Shown piece by piece: positions 8,557-15,899 of a DNA stretch of 64,000 nt. The stretch comes from Lentimicrobiaceae bacterium (lineage in GTDB: Bacteria; Bacteroidota; Bacteroidia; Bacteroidales; Lentimicrobiaceae): NCBI GenBank assembly GCA_020636745.1, contig JACJXH010000001.1, positions 558,001 through 622,000 on the forward strand, given 5' to 3'. The position numbers were made by a program, and so were the translations under genes. How positions within the stretch are numbered: position 1 is the stretch's first letter; the number at the start of each line of letters is the position of its first letter. The notes beneath the pieces were generated by a model. It was not told the DNA's origin. It ran no database searches and saw nothing but the letters and a program-made list of their open reading frames with translations.

Positions 8557-10668
8557 ATGAACAAAAAATACCTTTTATTTTTGATTGTCTGTGGTTTATT
8601 TCTAAACGTAACCGGGCGAACTATACATCAGCGCGAAGCAGAGTCGGTAGCAAAAGCTTTTATGCACAGCAGGCTGAATATTTCTCAAACAGTTGCCTTT
8701 TCTGAAATTCAGATTAAGGATATTGTTCCTTTGGGAACAGAACAGGATCGGATTTATGCAGTGAATATGAGTCCTGCCGGATTTGTGCTTGTGGCAGGCA
8801 CCGATGCTTCAGTTCCTGTTTTGGGATATTCTTTTGAATCATCGTTTACAACCGAAAACATGCCGGTAAATTTAAACGAATGGCTCGAAGGATATAAACT
8901 TCAGCTAAAAGACTTAACCACCGGAAATATTCAGGCTACTGCCGATATTAGTATGAAATGGGCTGATTTATTGCAATATAATCCTGAGCTTGCTTTAAAT
9001 ATGAGGGGAACAACTGAAGTTCAGCCATTGTTAAACAGCACCTGGGATCAGGGGGCCAGATATAATGCATTGTGTCCTGAGGCAGAAGGCGGGCCGGGTG
9101 GCCGGGTTTATGCAGGTTGTGTTGCAACAGCTATGTCGCAGGTGATTAACTACTGGCGATATCCTTTGCAGGGCACAGGTTCACATGGTTATTATTCTGA
9201 CTATGGATATTTATCGGTCAATTTTGGTGAATCTAATTATGATTATAACCAGATGAATAATAACATTGGTGGTGAGTCAAATTATGAAATGGCTGAAATT
9301 CAGTATCATTGTGGAGTAGCGGTTGATATGATGTATGCTCCCGATGGCTCAGGAGCTTACAGTGCTGATGTTCCTGACGCTATGCGCGATTATTTTGGCT
9401 ATTCATCACAAATTTCAATCAAGTCAAAGGGCGATTATTCAGATGCTCAATGGGCTGCCTTGCTTATGACTAATCTTGACAATGGCTGGCCGTTATATTA
9501 CAGCGGACATGGTACCGGGGGGCATGCTTTTAATCTTGATGGTTACCAGGGAACTGATTATTTTCATTTTAACTGGGGTTGGAGTGGTTCTTACAACGGC
9601 TATTTTTATCTGAATAACCTAAATCCGGGAGGGAATAATTTCTCTGAAAGTCAGAACGCAATTGTTAATTTTACTCCAGGTAATAATTATCCGTACTATT
9701 GCACCGGCGTTACAACGCTTACCCGACATAACGGAACCATTGAAGATGGAAGCGGACCGGTAGCTCCTTATACTTCAGGCCTTAATTGTGGCTGGCTGAT
9801 TGCCCCTGATGATTCTGTAAAAAACCTTACTTTGGTTTTTGATAAATTTGATGTTACCTCGGGTATCGATGCTTTGAATGTGTATGACGGACCTGATGCA
9901 GGTTCTCCATTACTCGGAACATATACCGGAAGTGCCTTGCCTCCTGCAATTACTGCCAGTGGTGATAAAATGTATGTTGAGTTTCTGACTTCGGGAAATA
10001 CCGGAAGTGGCTGGAGAGCGCGTTATACAAGTGATATTGTTTCCTATTGTTCGGGCCTTACTACCTTTACAGCGCCTGAAGGAACATTTAGTGATGGAAG
10101 TTCTGACAGGCCCTATCACAACAACAGTGTTTGTAAATTTAAAATTCAGCCCGAAGGTGCCAGCTCAATTCTTTTAACATTCAATTCGCTCAACACCGAG
10201 CCGGAAAATGACGTAATCAGGGTTTTTGATTATGTATCTCAGACCCTTATCGGAACATATTCGGGAAACCAGATTCCTGACGAAATTCTGGTTCCTTCAG
10301 CCAAAGCTTATGTGTTGTTTTATACCAATGATGAGGTGCAGGGCGAAGGATGGGAAATTTCCTATACCAGCACAACTACCGGTATTGGTGAAACTGAAGC
10401 GGGTGTTAACGGCAAACTTAAAGTGAGGTGCTATCCAAATCCGGCCAAAGATTGGCTGAGGGTAGAAATTGGAAGCGATAAAAATGTTGAGGTTGAGATG
10501 CACCTGATGTCAACGGATGGCAGGGTGGTTATTACGCCTGAAGTTAAGTCGGTAATGGGCTCAGGTGTTGTATTTATCGATATTTCATCTTTATGTAATG
10601 GGATGTATTTTCTGAAGTATTCATCATCTGAAGGTTCAGGTATCAGCAAAATTCTGGTGAACCGTTAG
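8557..10668 (+). CDS. Secreted C10 cysteine peptidase, CUB and T9SS domains (paralogue of the upstream gene)
   Basis: 703 residues with the same architecture as the gene ending at 8460, clearly a tandem paralogue. It has a signal peptide (1-20), a streptopain-like propeptide (about 22-125) and a catalytic domain with C188 (YAGCVATAMSQVI) and H323 (GGHAFNLDGY). It keeps the canonical HFNWGWSGSYNGYF motif. Two CUB-like domains follow (about 380-495 and 495-610), then a T9SS sorting domain (VRCYPNPAKDWLRV to SKILVNR). The block YAPDGSGAYSADVP is shared exactly with the upstream paralogue. The gene is separated from that paralogue by a strong terminator, so the two are likely transcribed separately. 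A host-protein, food or matrix substrate is possible, but nothing in the sequence decides it. Confidence 0.92.
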   Translation: MNKKYLLFLIVCGLFLNVTGRTIHQREAESVAKAFMHSRLNISQTVAFSEIQIKDIVPLGTEQDRIYAVNMSPAGFVLVAGTDASVPVLGYSFESSFTTENMPVNLNEWLEGYKLQLKDLTTGNIQATADISMKWADLLQYNPELALNMRGTTEVQPLLNSTWDQGARYNALCPEAEGGPGGRVYAGCVATAMSQVINYWRYPLQGTGSHGYYSDYGYLSVNFGESNYDYNQMNNNIGGESNYEMAEIQYHCGVAVDMMYAPDGSGAYSADVPDAMRDYFGYSSQISIKSKGDYSDAQWAALLMTNLDNGWPLYYSGHGTGGHAFNLDGYQGTDYFHFNWGWSGSYNGYFYLNNLNPGGNNFSESQNAIVNFTPGNNYPYYCTGVTTLTRHNGTIEDGSGPVAPYTSGLNCGWLIAPDDSVKNLTLVFDKFDVTSGIDALNVYDGPDAGSPLLGTYTGSALPPAITASGDKMYVEFLTSGNTGSGWRARYTSDIVSYCSGLTTFTAPEGTFSDGSSDRPYHNNSVCKFKIQPEGASSILLTFNSLNTEPENDVIRVFDYVSQTLIGTYSGNQIPDEILVPSAKAYVLFYTNDEVQGEGWEISYTSTTTGIGETEAGVNGKLKVRCYPNPAKDWLRVEIGSDKNVEVEMHLMSTDGRVVITPEVKSVMGSGVVFIDISSLCNGMYFLKYSSSEGSGISKILVNR

Positions 10669-10689
10669 TATTTGCTTATACATCAAAAT

Positions 10690-10724
10690 AAAGGCGAAGT
10701 CTGCAACAGGCTTCGCCTTTATTC
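10690..10724. terminator. Terminator between convergent C10 peptidase and phoH genes
   Basis: A 14-bp stem, 10690-10703 (AAAGGCGAAGTCTG) with 10707-10720, has one G-U pair and a 3-nt loop, and sits between two convergent stop codons. The T tract on the plus strand is short and interrupted (TTTATTCTTTTTA). It may serve both strands. Confidence 0.75.
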
Positions 10725-10727
10725 TTT

Positions 10728-11675
10728 TTATTGATTGTTTTCTTTACCGTATGCCTTGATAATACTTGAAACGAGTTTATGCCTGATTACATCTGATTCG
10801 TCAAGGGTGATAATGTCGATGCCTGGTATGTCTTTTAAAATCCTGGTAGCCTGAATTAAACCTGATTGCTGATTGCGAGGCAGGTCAATTTGAGTAATGT
10901 CGCCGGTAATAAAGAATTTGGCTGAACGGCCCATGCGGGTTAAAAACATTTTTAACTGCATACTGGTAGCATTTTGAGCTTCATCTAGAATGGCAAAAAC
11001 ATTGTCAAGAGTGCGGCCGCGCATAAAAGCCAAAGGTGCAATCTCAATCGTTCCGTCCTCAAGATAGGTCAGCAGTTTCTGGGGCGGAAGCATGTCGCGC
11101 AATGCATCGTATAATGGTTGCATGTAAGGGTCAAGCTTCTCTTTCATATCGCCCGGCAGAAAACCAAGGTTTTCGCCGGCTTCTACAGCGGGTCGTGTAA
11201 GAATAATTCTTTTAACTTCCCTGTTTTTAAGAGCTCGAACAGCAAGTGCAACTGCTGTATAGGTTTTTCCCGTTCCTGCAGGTCCAATGGCAAAAACCAT
11301 GTCGTTATGGCCTATACTTTGCACAATCTTCATCTGGTTGGCAGTTCTGGCCTTGATAACCATTCCGTTGCGGCCATGAACAAGCACATCAGGCGGGCTG
11401 TCTTTTAATATTCCATTGCTATTCCCCGGCTCGGCAAGCTGCCTGATGTCATTCCCTGTAATATTTCCAAACCGCTCAAAGTGAATAATAATCAGGTTAA
11501 ATAATGATTCAAAGGTTTCAATTTCAGTAGGTTCGCCAATTACTTTAATAAACTCACCACGAGCTATTATTTTTAATTTCGGAATGAGTTCTTTAATCAC
11601 ATTCAGGTTGCTGTCGCCAGCCCCAAACAAGTCCAGTGGACTATGTGATTCAATGCTGAATACTTTTTCGCTCAT
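10728..11675 (-). CDS. PhoH family ATPase (YbeZ-like)
   Basis: Cytosolic P-loop ATPase of 315 residues, the usual length of the single-domain PhoH/YbeZ group, which is linked in other bacteria to RNA and ribosome metabolism together with YbeY. The N-terminal 115 residues hold a KH-like region (IKVIGEPTEIE). The ATPase domain has Walker A GPAGTGKT at 131-138, the family motif TRPAVEAGENLGFLPGD near 160-176, and Walker B FAILDEAQN with DEAQ at 231-234, followed by TGDITQIDLP. It is transcribed away from the lyase gene at 11829. The precise substrate is not known from sequence. Confidence 0.93.
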   Translation of the reverse strand: MSEKVFSIESHSPLDLFGAGDSNLNVIKELIPKLKIIARGEFIKVIGEPTEIETFESLFNLIIIHFERFGNITGNDIRQLAEPGNSNGILKDSPPDVLVHGRNGMVIKARTANQMKIVQSIGHNDMVFAIGPAGTGKTYTAVALAVRALKNREVKRIILTRPAVEAGENLGFLPGDMKEKLDPYMQPLYDALRDMLPPQKLLTYLEDGTIEIAPLAFMRGRTLDNVFAILDEAQNATSMQLKMFLTRMGRSAKFFITGDITQIDLPRNQQSGLIQATRILKDIPGIDIITLDESDVIRHKLVSSIIKAYGKENNQ

Positions 11676-11739
11676 AAAGTCAGTTTGATTCTAGATAACA
11701 GGAAAATATCCGGCAGTTGACACCATTTATCCTGAGGTT

Positions 11740-11747
11740 CAAAATTA
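11740..11747 (-). promoter_or_regulatory. Candidate -7 element for phoH
   Basis: The minus strand reads TAATTTTG, an exact TAnnTTTG match, about 65 bp upstream of the phoH ATG. No good -33 element is visible. It faces a second TAATTTTG that drives the divergent lyase gene. Confidence 0.4.
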
Positions 11748-11804
11748 GTTAATTTATCGATGTGTATCCTTGACTCTATTTCAACGATGTTTGATATTTA
11801 TTGC

Positions 11805-11812
11805 TAATTTTG
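11805..11812 (+). promoter_or_regulatory. Candidate -7 element for the aspartase-like gene
   Basis: TAATTTTG followed by AAC lies 16 bp before the ATG at 11829, which would give a very short leader, as is common in Bacteroidota. No -33 TTTG at 19-21 nt. Confidence 0.45.
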
Positions 11813-11828
11813 AACTTACTTTTAAACT

Positions 11829-13271
11829 ATGGAACAAAGAGCCGAAACCGACTTTATTGGTACCCGCAATATTCCTGCTGATGCATTGTATGGCATTCAC
11901 GCGTTAAGGGCCAGTGAAAATTTTCCTGATCATACCCCATTTCATCCTGAATGGTATCGCGCCATGGGAATGGTTAAACAAGCCTGTTATACTACTGCTT
12001 CGGCTTATTTTAAGGCATTACAGCTGAAATTTGGTGCTCAACCACTGCCTGTTAAAATAATTCCGGCAGATATTATAAAGGTTATGACAGATGTTGCTTC
12101 AGAAATTGCTGAAGGGAAATATGTCGGGCATTTTATCGTTCCCGCTGTTAGTGGAGGTGCCGGAACGAGTATCAATATGAATATAAATGAAATTATAGCC
12201 AATTCAGCCTTGCTGAAACTCGGACACAAACCCGGTGATTATCATTTGATTGATCCCACTGAAGATGCCAATATTTTTCAGAGCACCAACGATGTTGTTC
12301 CCACAGCTCTTAAAGTAGCTGTCATGATTTTGCTGAATGATCTTGAGGTTGCAATAAATGACCTCAGAGCAGGTTTTGAAGTGCTGGAAAACCGCTATCG
12401 GCATCATTTACGTGTTGCCTATACACAGATGCAGGAAGCTGTACCTTCATCATTCGGAAAGCTGTTTTCAAATTATATTGATGCGCTTTCGCGCGATTGG
12501 TGGCGGGTTTCAAAATGTTTTGAACGTATTAAAATTGTCAATCTGGGAGGAAGTGCCATCGGAACATCTGTTGCAGTCCCCCGTTTTTTTCTGATGGAAG
12601 TTGTGCAGCAATTGCAACAGCTAACAAAATTGCCGGTTACCCGTGGTGAAAACCTGACCGATACAACAAGTAATCTCGATGCTTTTGTGGAAGTGCATGC
12701 AACTTTAAAAGCACATGCTGTTAATCTGGAGAAAATAGCTTCAGATTTGCGTTTGCTGGCCTCAGATGTAGCTGGTAATGGCGATATTGTCCTTCCGCAG
12801 ATGCAGGTTGGTAGTTCAATAATGCCCGGAAAGGTGAATCCGGTTATTGCTGAATTTGTGGTAAGTTCGGCCCATCAGATTTATGCCAACGATAATTTAA
12901 TATCTGGCTTATGTGCGCAGGGATGTCTGGATCTCAATGCTTATCTGCCTGTTATCGGGCATAGTTTAATAGGTAGCCTCAAACTAATGATTGCCGCCTG
13001 CCGTTCAATGTTGGAAAACATGGTGAAAGGTTTAACCGTGAATACCGGAGCAAGCCTTCATCGCCTTATGCACAGCCCAGCCATAACCACTGCCATCAGC
13101 CCGGTAATTGGTTATCACAAGGCTGCTGAAGTGGCTAAACTAATGAAGTTAGAAGGAAAAAGTATTCTGGAATTGAACCAGCAATTAAAATTAATGCCTG
13201 AAGAAAAACTTATTGAATTACTCCAACCCTCTAATTTGTTAAAAGCCGGATATTCAATCAGTGATTTGTAG
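11829..13271 (+). CDS. aspA: Aspartate ammonia-lyase (aspartase/fumarase superfamily)
   Basis: Predicted to convert L-aspartate to fumarate and ammonium; cytosolic homotetramer by family. At 480 residues it has the normal aspartase length. Visible hallmarks are the N-terminal ALYGIHALRASENF, the aspartase-type INMNINEIIAN region, STNDVVPTA near 150, and the signature loop GSSIMPGKVNPVIAEF with the Ser pair at 329-330. Class II fumarase is the main alternative, but the N-terminal start resembles aspartases more. It lies just upstream of hydF, although hydF appears to have its own promoter. Aspartase genes are often found in [FeFe]-hydrogenase maturation loci, where ammonium supply for the bridging dithiomethylamine ligand is a plausible role; that link is inference here. 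Confidence 0.85.
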   Translation: MEQRAETDFIGTRNIPADALYGIHALRASENFPDHTPFHPEWYRAMGMVKQACYTTASAYFKALQLKFGAQPLPVKIIPADIIKVMTDVASEIAEGKYVGHFIVPAVSGGAGTSINMNINEIIANSALLKLGHKPGDYHLIDPTEDANIFQSTNDVVPTALKVAVMILLNDLEVAINDLRAGFEVLENRYRHHLRVAYTQMQEAVPSSFGKLFSNYIDALSRDWWRVSKCFERIKIVNLGGSAIGTSVAVPRFFLMEVVQQLQQLTKLPVTRGENLTDTTSNLDAFVEVHATLKAHAVNLEKIASDLRLLASDVAGNGDIVLPQMQVGSSIMPGKVNPVIAEFVVSSAHQIYANDNLISGLCAQGCLDLNAYLPVIGHSLIGSLKLMIAACRSMLENMVKGLTVNTGASLHRLMHSPAITTAISPVIGYHKAAEVAKLMKLEGKSILELNQQLKLMPEEKLIELLQPSNLLKAGYSISDL

Positions 13272-13396
13272 CTGAATCCAAATGCTGACTTCATCATGAT
13301 TTTAAACTTCTGGTTTTAGAGAGCCTGGCTTTTGTATCAGTTACCTGGTATTTGAAAGGTTTGTTTATTCTAAACATAAGCCGGTTTATTGGGTTG

Positions 13397-13404
13397 TAAC
13401 TTTG
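13397..13404 (+). promoter_or_regulatory. Candidate -7 element for hydF
   Basis: TAACTTTG matches TAnnTTTG exactly, 37 bp before the preferred ATG at 13442. Its position makes the in-frame TTG at 13412 an unlikely start, because that codon would lie at or next to the transcription start. Confidence 0.45.
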
Positions 13405-13441
13405 CTAATTTTTGAATAAAAAGTTTAAAGAGTTGTTTTCT

Positions 13442-14671
13442 ATGTCGAAAGGAAAGGATATTAAACCACATATAGGCATATTTGGCCGTCGCAATAATGG
13501 CAAAAGTTCTCTTATAAATGCTCTTTCGGGGCAGGATTTAGCCATTGTTTCAGAAATTGCCGGCACAACTACTGATCCGGTTAAAAAATCAATGGAGATA
13601 CCCGGGATTGGGCCTGTAATACTTATTGATACTGCCGGAATTGATGATTTAGGTGAACTTGGTGAAAAGCGTGTGGCCAAAACCCGCGAAACGCTTAAAA
13701 TTATTGATCTTGCTATTCTGGTGATAGAAGGTAACAGATTTGCCGAAACCGAAAAAAATCTGATTGACGATCTTGCCGAACAGTCTGTGCCCTTTTTGAT
13801 AGTTCATAACAAGAGTGATAAACAACCTCTTGACAATGGGCTGAAGCAGGAATTAGAGATAAATTACCGCGTTCCGGTGATTGATTTTAGCGCTTTACTC
13901 AATCCTGATAATGCGATGCTGATTGAAGCTATGCGTAAATTGATTCCGGAATCAGCATACCGTTCACCTTCCATGTTAGGCGATTTGATTCGATATGGCG
14001 ATGTAGTTTTGCTAATCACTCCTATTGATATTGAAGCACCGGAAGGTCGTATGATATTGCCTCAGGTGCAGGCTATTCGTGACATTCTTGACCATGATGG
14101 TGTGGCAGTTGTTTGCAAGGAACGTGAAGTTGATGCATTTATCCGCCGCATGAATCCTAAGCCCTCGCTTGTAGTTACAGACAGTCAGGTGTTTTTGAAA
14201 GCTGATGCTTCTGTGCCTAAAGATATTCCACTCACCAGTTTCAGTATCTTGTTGGCCAGACAACGGGGCGATTTTTTAAATTATCTGAAGGGAACGCCAC
14301 ACATCGCTCACCTAAAGGACGGCGATCGTATTCTCATACTGGAGTCGTGTACGCATCATGTTTCATGCGATGACATAGGCAGGGCAAAAATACCCAGGTG
14401 GCTTGGTAATTATACAGGCAAAAAGCTTGAATACGAAGTGGTTGCTGGCTTGTCGAAACTTCCGCGCGATATCCATGACTATGCCATGGTAATCCAATGC
14501 GGTGGTTGTGTCATTACCCGAAAACAGATTATTAACCGGTTGAAACCAGCAGTAGATGCAGGTATCCCGGTTACAAATTACGGAATGGCCATTGCCTGGG
14601 TGCATGGTATTTACCAACGAGCTACGGCTCTTTTTGGAAATGATCAGACTGGCGCCTCAGATTATCTTTGA
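13442..14671 (+). CDS. hydF: [FeFe]-hydrogenase H-cluster maturation GTPase HydF
   Basis: Scaffold GTPase that carries the diiron subcluster precursor built by HydE and HydG and delivers it to [FeFe] hydrogenase. 409 residues from ATG 13442. The N-terminal GTPase domain has the P-loop GIFGRRNNGKSSLINAL, GTTTDPV (switch I), DTAGIDD (G3) and HNKSDK (G4). A middle dimerisation domain follows. The C-terminal cluster domain has C303 and H305 in SCTHHVSCDDIGR, and C353 and C356 in IQCGGCVITR; these Cys match the conserved 4Fe-4S ligands. HydE, HydG and the hydrogenase itself are not in the window, so they must be encoded elsewhere if the pathway works. The SDR gene follows after about 60 bp. Confidence 0.95.
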   Translation: MSKGKDIKPHIGIFGRRNNGKSSLINALSGQDLAIVSEIAGTTTDPVKKSMEIPGIGPVILIDTAGIDDLGELGEKRVAKTRETLKIIDLAILVIEGNRFAETEKNLIDDLAEQSVPFLIVHNKSDKQPLDNGLKQELEINYRVPVIDFSALLNPDNAMLIEAMRKLIPESAYRSPSMLGDLIRYGDVVLLITPIDIEAPEGRMILPQVQAIRDILDHDGVAVVCKEREVDAFIRRMNPKPSLVVTDSQVFLKADASVPKDIPLTSFSILLARQRGDFLNYLKGTPHIAHLKDGDRILILESCTHHVSCDDIGRAKIPRWLGNYTGKKLEYEVVAGLSKLPRDIHDYAMVIQCGGCVITRKQIINRLKPAVDAGIPVTNYGMAIAWVHGIYQRATALFGNDQTGASDYL

Positions 14672-14732
14672 AGCTGATTTAAACCTGTACACTGAAATAG
14701 CTTTCACACTTTTTTAACATAAGACATTACAG

Positions 14733-15434
14733 ATGAATATAGTTGTAACCGGCGCTTCTTCCGGCATTGGCAGAGAGACCGTTAAAATACTTGCAGATGC
14801 TCCTGGAAACAAATTGGTGGCTATAGCCCGCAATAGTATTAAAATTCAAACACTTGCCGGCGAATGTAATATTCATCGCCAGGAAACCATTGTTCAGCCG
14901 GTTGTTTTTGATTTGGCATCCGGTGATTTTAATAAACTGGCATTCCAGGTTTTCAGGCAACTTGGGCATATTGACGTTTTAATCAACAACGCAGGTGCCA
15001 TGCTCAACGAGCCTTTTGGCCAAATTACCAATAAATCATTTGATGACGTTTTCAACGTAAATATCCGGGCTCCTTTTTTACTTACCCAGGCTTTATTGCC
15101 TTATTTTCATGACGGGGCGCACGTAGTGAATATCAGCAGCATGGGAGGCGTTCAGGGAAGTGTTAAATTTCCGGGCTTGTCTGTTTATAGCGCCAGCAAA
15201 GGAGCACTTTCTGTTCTGACCGAATGCCTGGCTTTGGAACTGGCCGAAAAACATATTTCAGTAAATTGTCTCGCTTTTGGAGCTGTTCAAACTGAAATGC
15301 TGTCAAAAGCCTTCCCTGATTATAAGGCCCCGCTTTCAGCTACTCAAATGGGCGAATATGTGGCTGAATTTGCCTTGAATGGACATAAGTTTTTCAACGG
15401 AAAGATTTTGCCCGTATCTTTGTCCACACCCTAA
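14733..15434 (+). CDS. Short-chain dehydrogenase/reductase (SDR)
   Basis: NAD(P)-dependent oxidoreductase of the classical SDR family, 233 residues. It has the Rossmann motif TGASSGIGRETV at 7-18, the NNAG motif (LINNAGAM), a catalytic Ser in NISSMGG and the YSASKGAL active-site Tyr/Lys pair. The substrate cannot be predicted. It begins 61 bp after hydF with no terminator between, and rseC starts 20 bp after its stop, so hydF-SDR-rseC may be partly co-transcribed. An internal promoter-like element near its 3' end may also drive rseC. No signal peptide. Confidence 0.88.
   Translation: MNIVVTGASSGIGRETVKILADAPGNKLVAIARNSIKIQTLAGECNIHRQETIVQPVVFDLASGDFNKLAFQVFRQLGHIDVLINNAGAMLNEPFGQITNKSFDDVFNVNIRAPFLLTQALLPYFHDGAHVVNISSMGGVQGSVKFPGLSVYSASKGALSVLTECLALELAEKHISVNCLAFGAVQTEMLSKAFPDYKAPLSATQMGEYVAEFALNGHKFFNGKILPVSLSTP
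15392..15422 (+). promoter_or_regulatory. Candidate internal promoter for rseC
   Basis: TATCTTTG (15415-15422) is an exact -7 match, with TTTC (15392-15395) at the -33 position and a 19-nt spacer. It lies inside the last codons of the SDR gene, 32 bp before the rseC start. Confidence 0.35.
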
Positions 15435-15454
15435 TTGATAAATATTGATGCTGA

Positions 15455-15871
15455 ATGACCGGGACTGTTGATTGTATTGCCAAAAATGGTATAGTTGACC
15501 ACATGGATGAGCATTCTATCTATGTAAAAATTATGAGCATGAGTGCCTGCGCTTCGTGCAGTGCAGGTGGTGTTTGCGGTAGTGCTGATGCCAGTGAAAA
15601 AATTATTGAGATTGACAAAAGAACTGCACCGGAAGTCGCAGTTGGTGCATCCGTAAAAGTTCACATGGATGTGGCCAACGGAAACCTGGCTGTTGTTTAC
15701 GGCTATTTGCTTCCTTTTCTTTTACTTATCATTTCGTTGATTGTTTTTGTCAACCTCATGAATGAAGGATGGGCTGGTTTGCTCTCAATTGCAGTGCTGC
15801 TGCCTTATTATACCGGCCTTTATCTTTTTAGGGAGAAATTAAAGAAAAGGTTCAGATTTACTTTGGAATAA
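15455..15871 (+). CDS. rseC: SoxR-reducing system / Rnf-associated protein RseC
   Basis: Small inner-membrane protein of 138 residues. It has a Cys-rich N-terminal part (C7, then C32, C35 and C41 in SACASCSAGGVCG), a soluble beta-rich region, and two transmembrane helices at about 74-95 and 100-120 (GYLLPFLLLIISLIVFV; AGLLSIAVLLPYYTGLYLF). RseC proteins take part in reduction of SoxR in enterobacteria together with Rnf-type subunits. In Bacteroidota the gene typically sits directly before rnfB; here a 3.1-kb secreted-protein gene separates them. Exact biochemical role unknown; electron transfer with Rnf is the usual inference. Confidence 0.88.
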   Translation: MTGTVDCIAKNGIVDHMDEHSIYVKIMSMSACASCSAGGVCGSADASEKIIEIDKRTAPEVAVGASVKVHMDVANGNLAVVYGYLLPFLLLIISLIVFVNLMNEGWAGLLSIAVLLPYYTGLYLFREKLKKRFRFTLE

Positions 15872-15899
15872 TTACTGAATTCATCACAAATAAACTCTT

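Noticed and set aside
11829..13271. Second adenylosuccinate lyase
   Set aside because: The signature loop and N-terminus fit aspartase rather than PurB, which is found separately at 58240-59592.
13412..13441. TTG 13412 as the hydF start
   Set aside because: The -7 element at 13397-13404 puts the transcript start at about this position, and family N-termini begin at ATG 13442.
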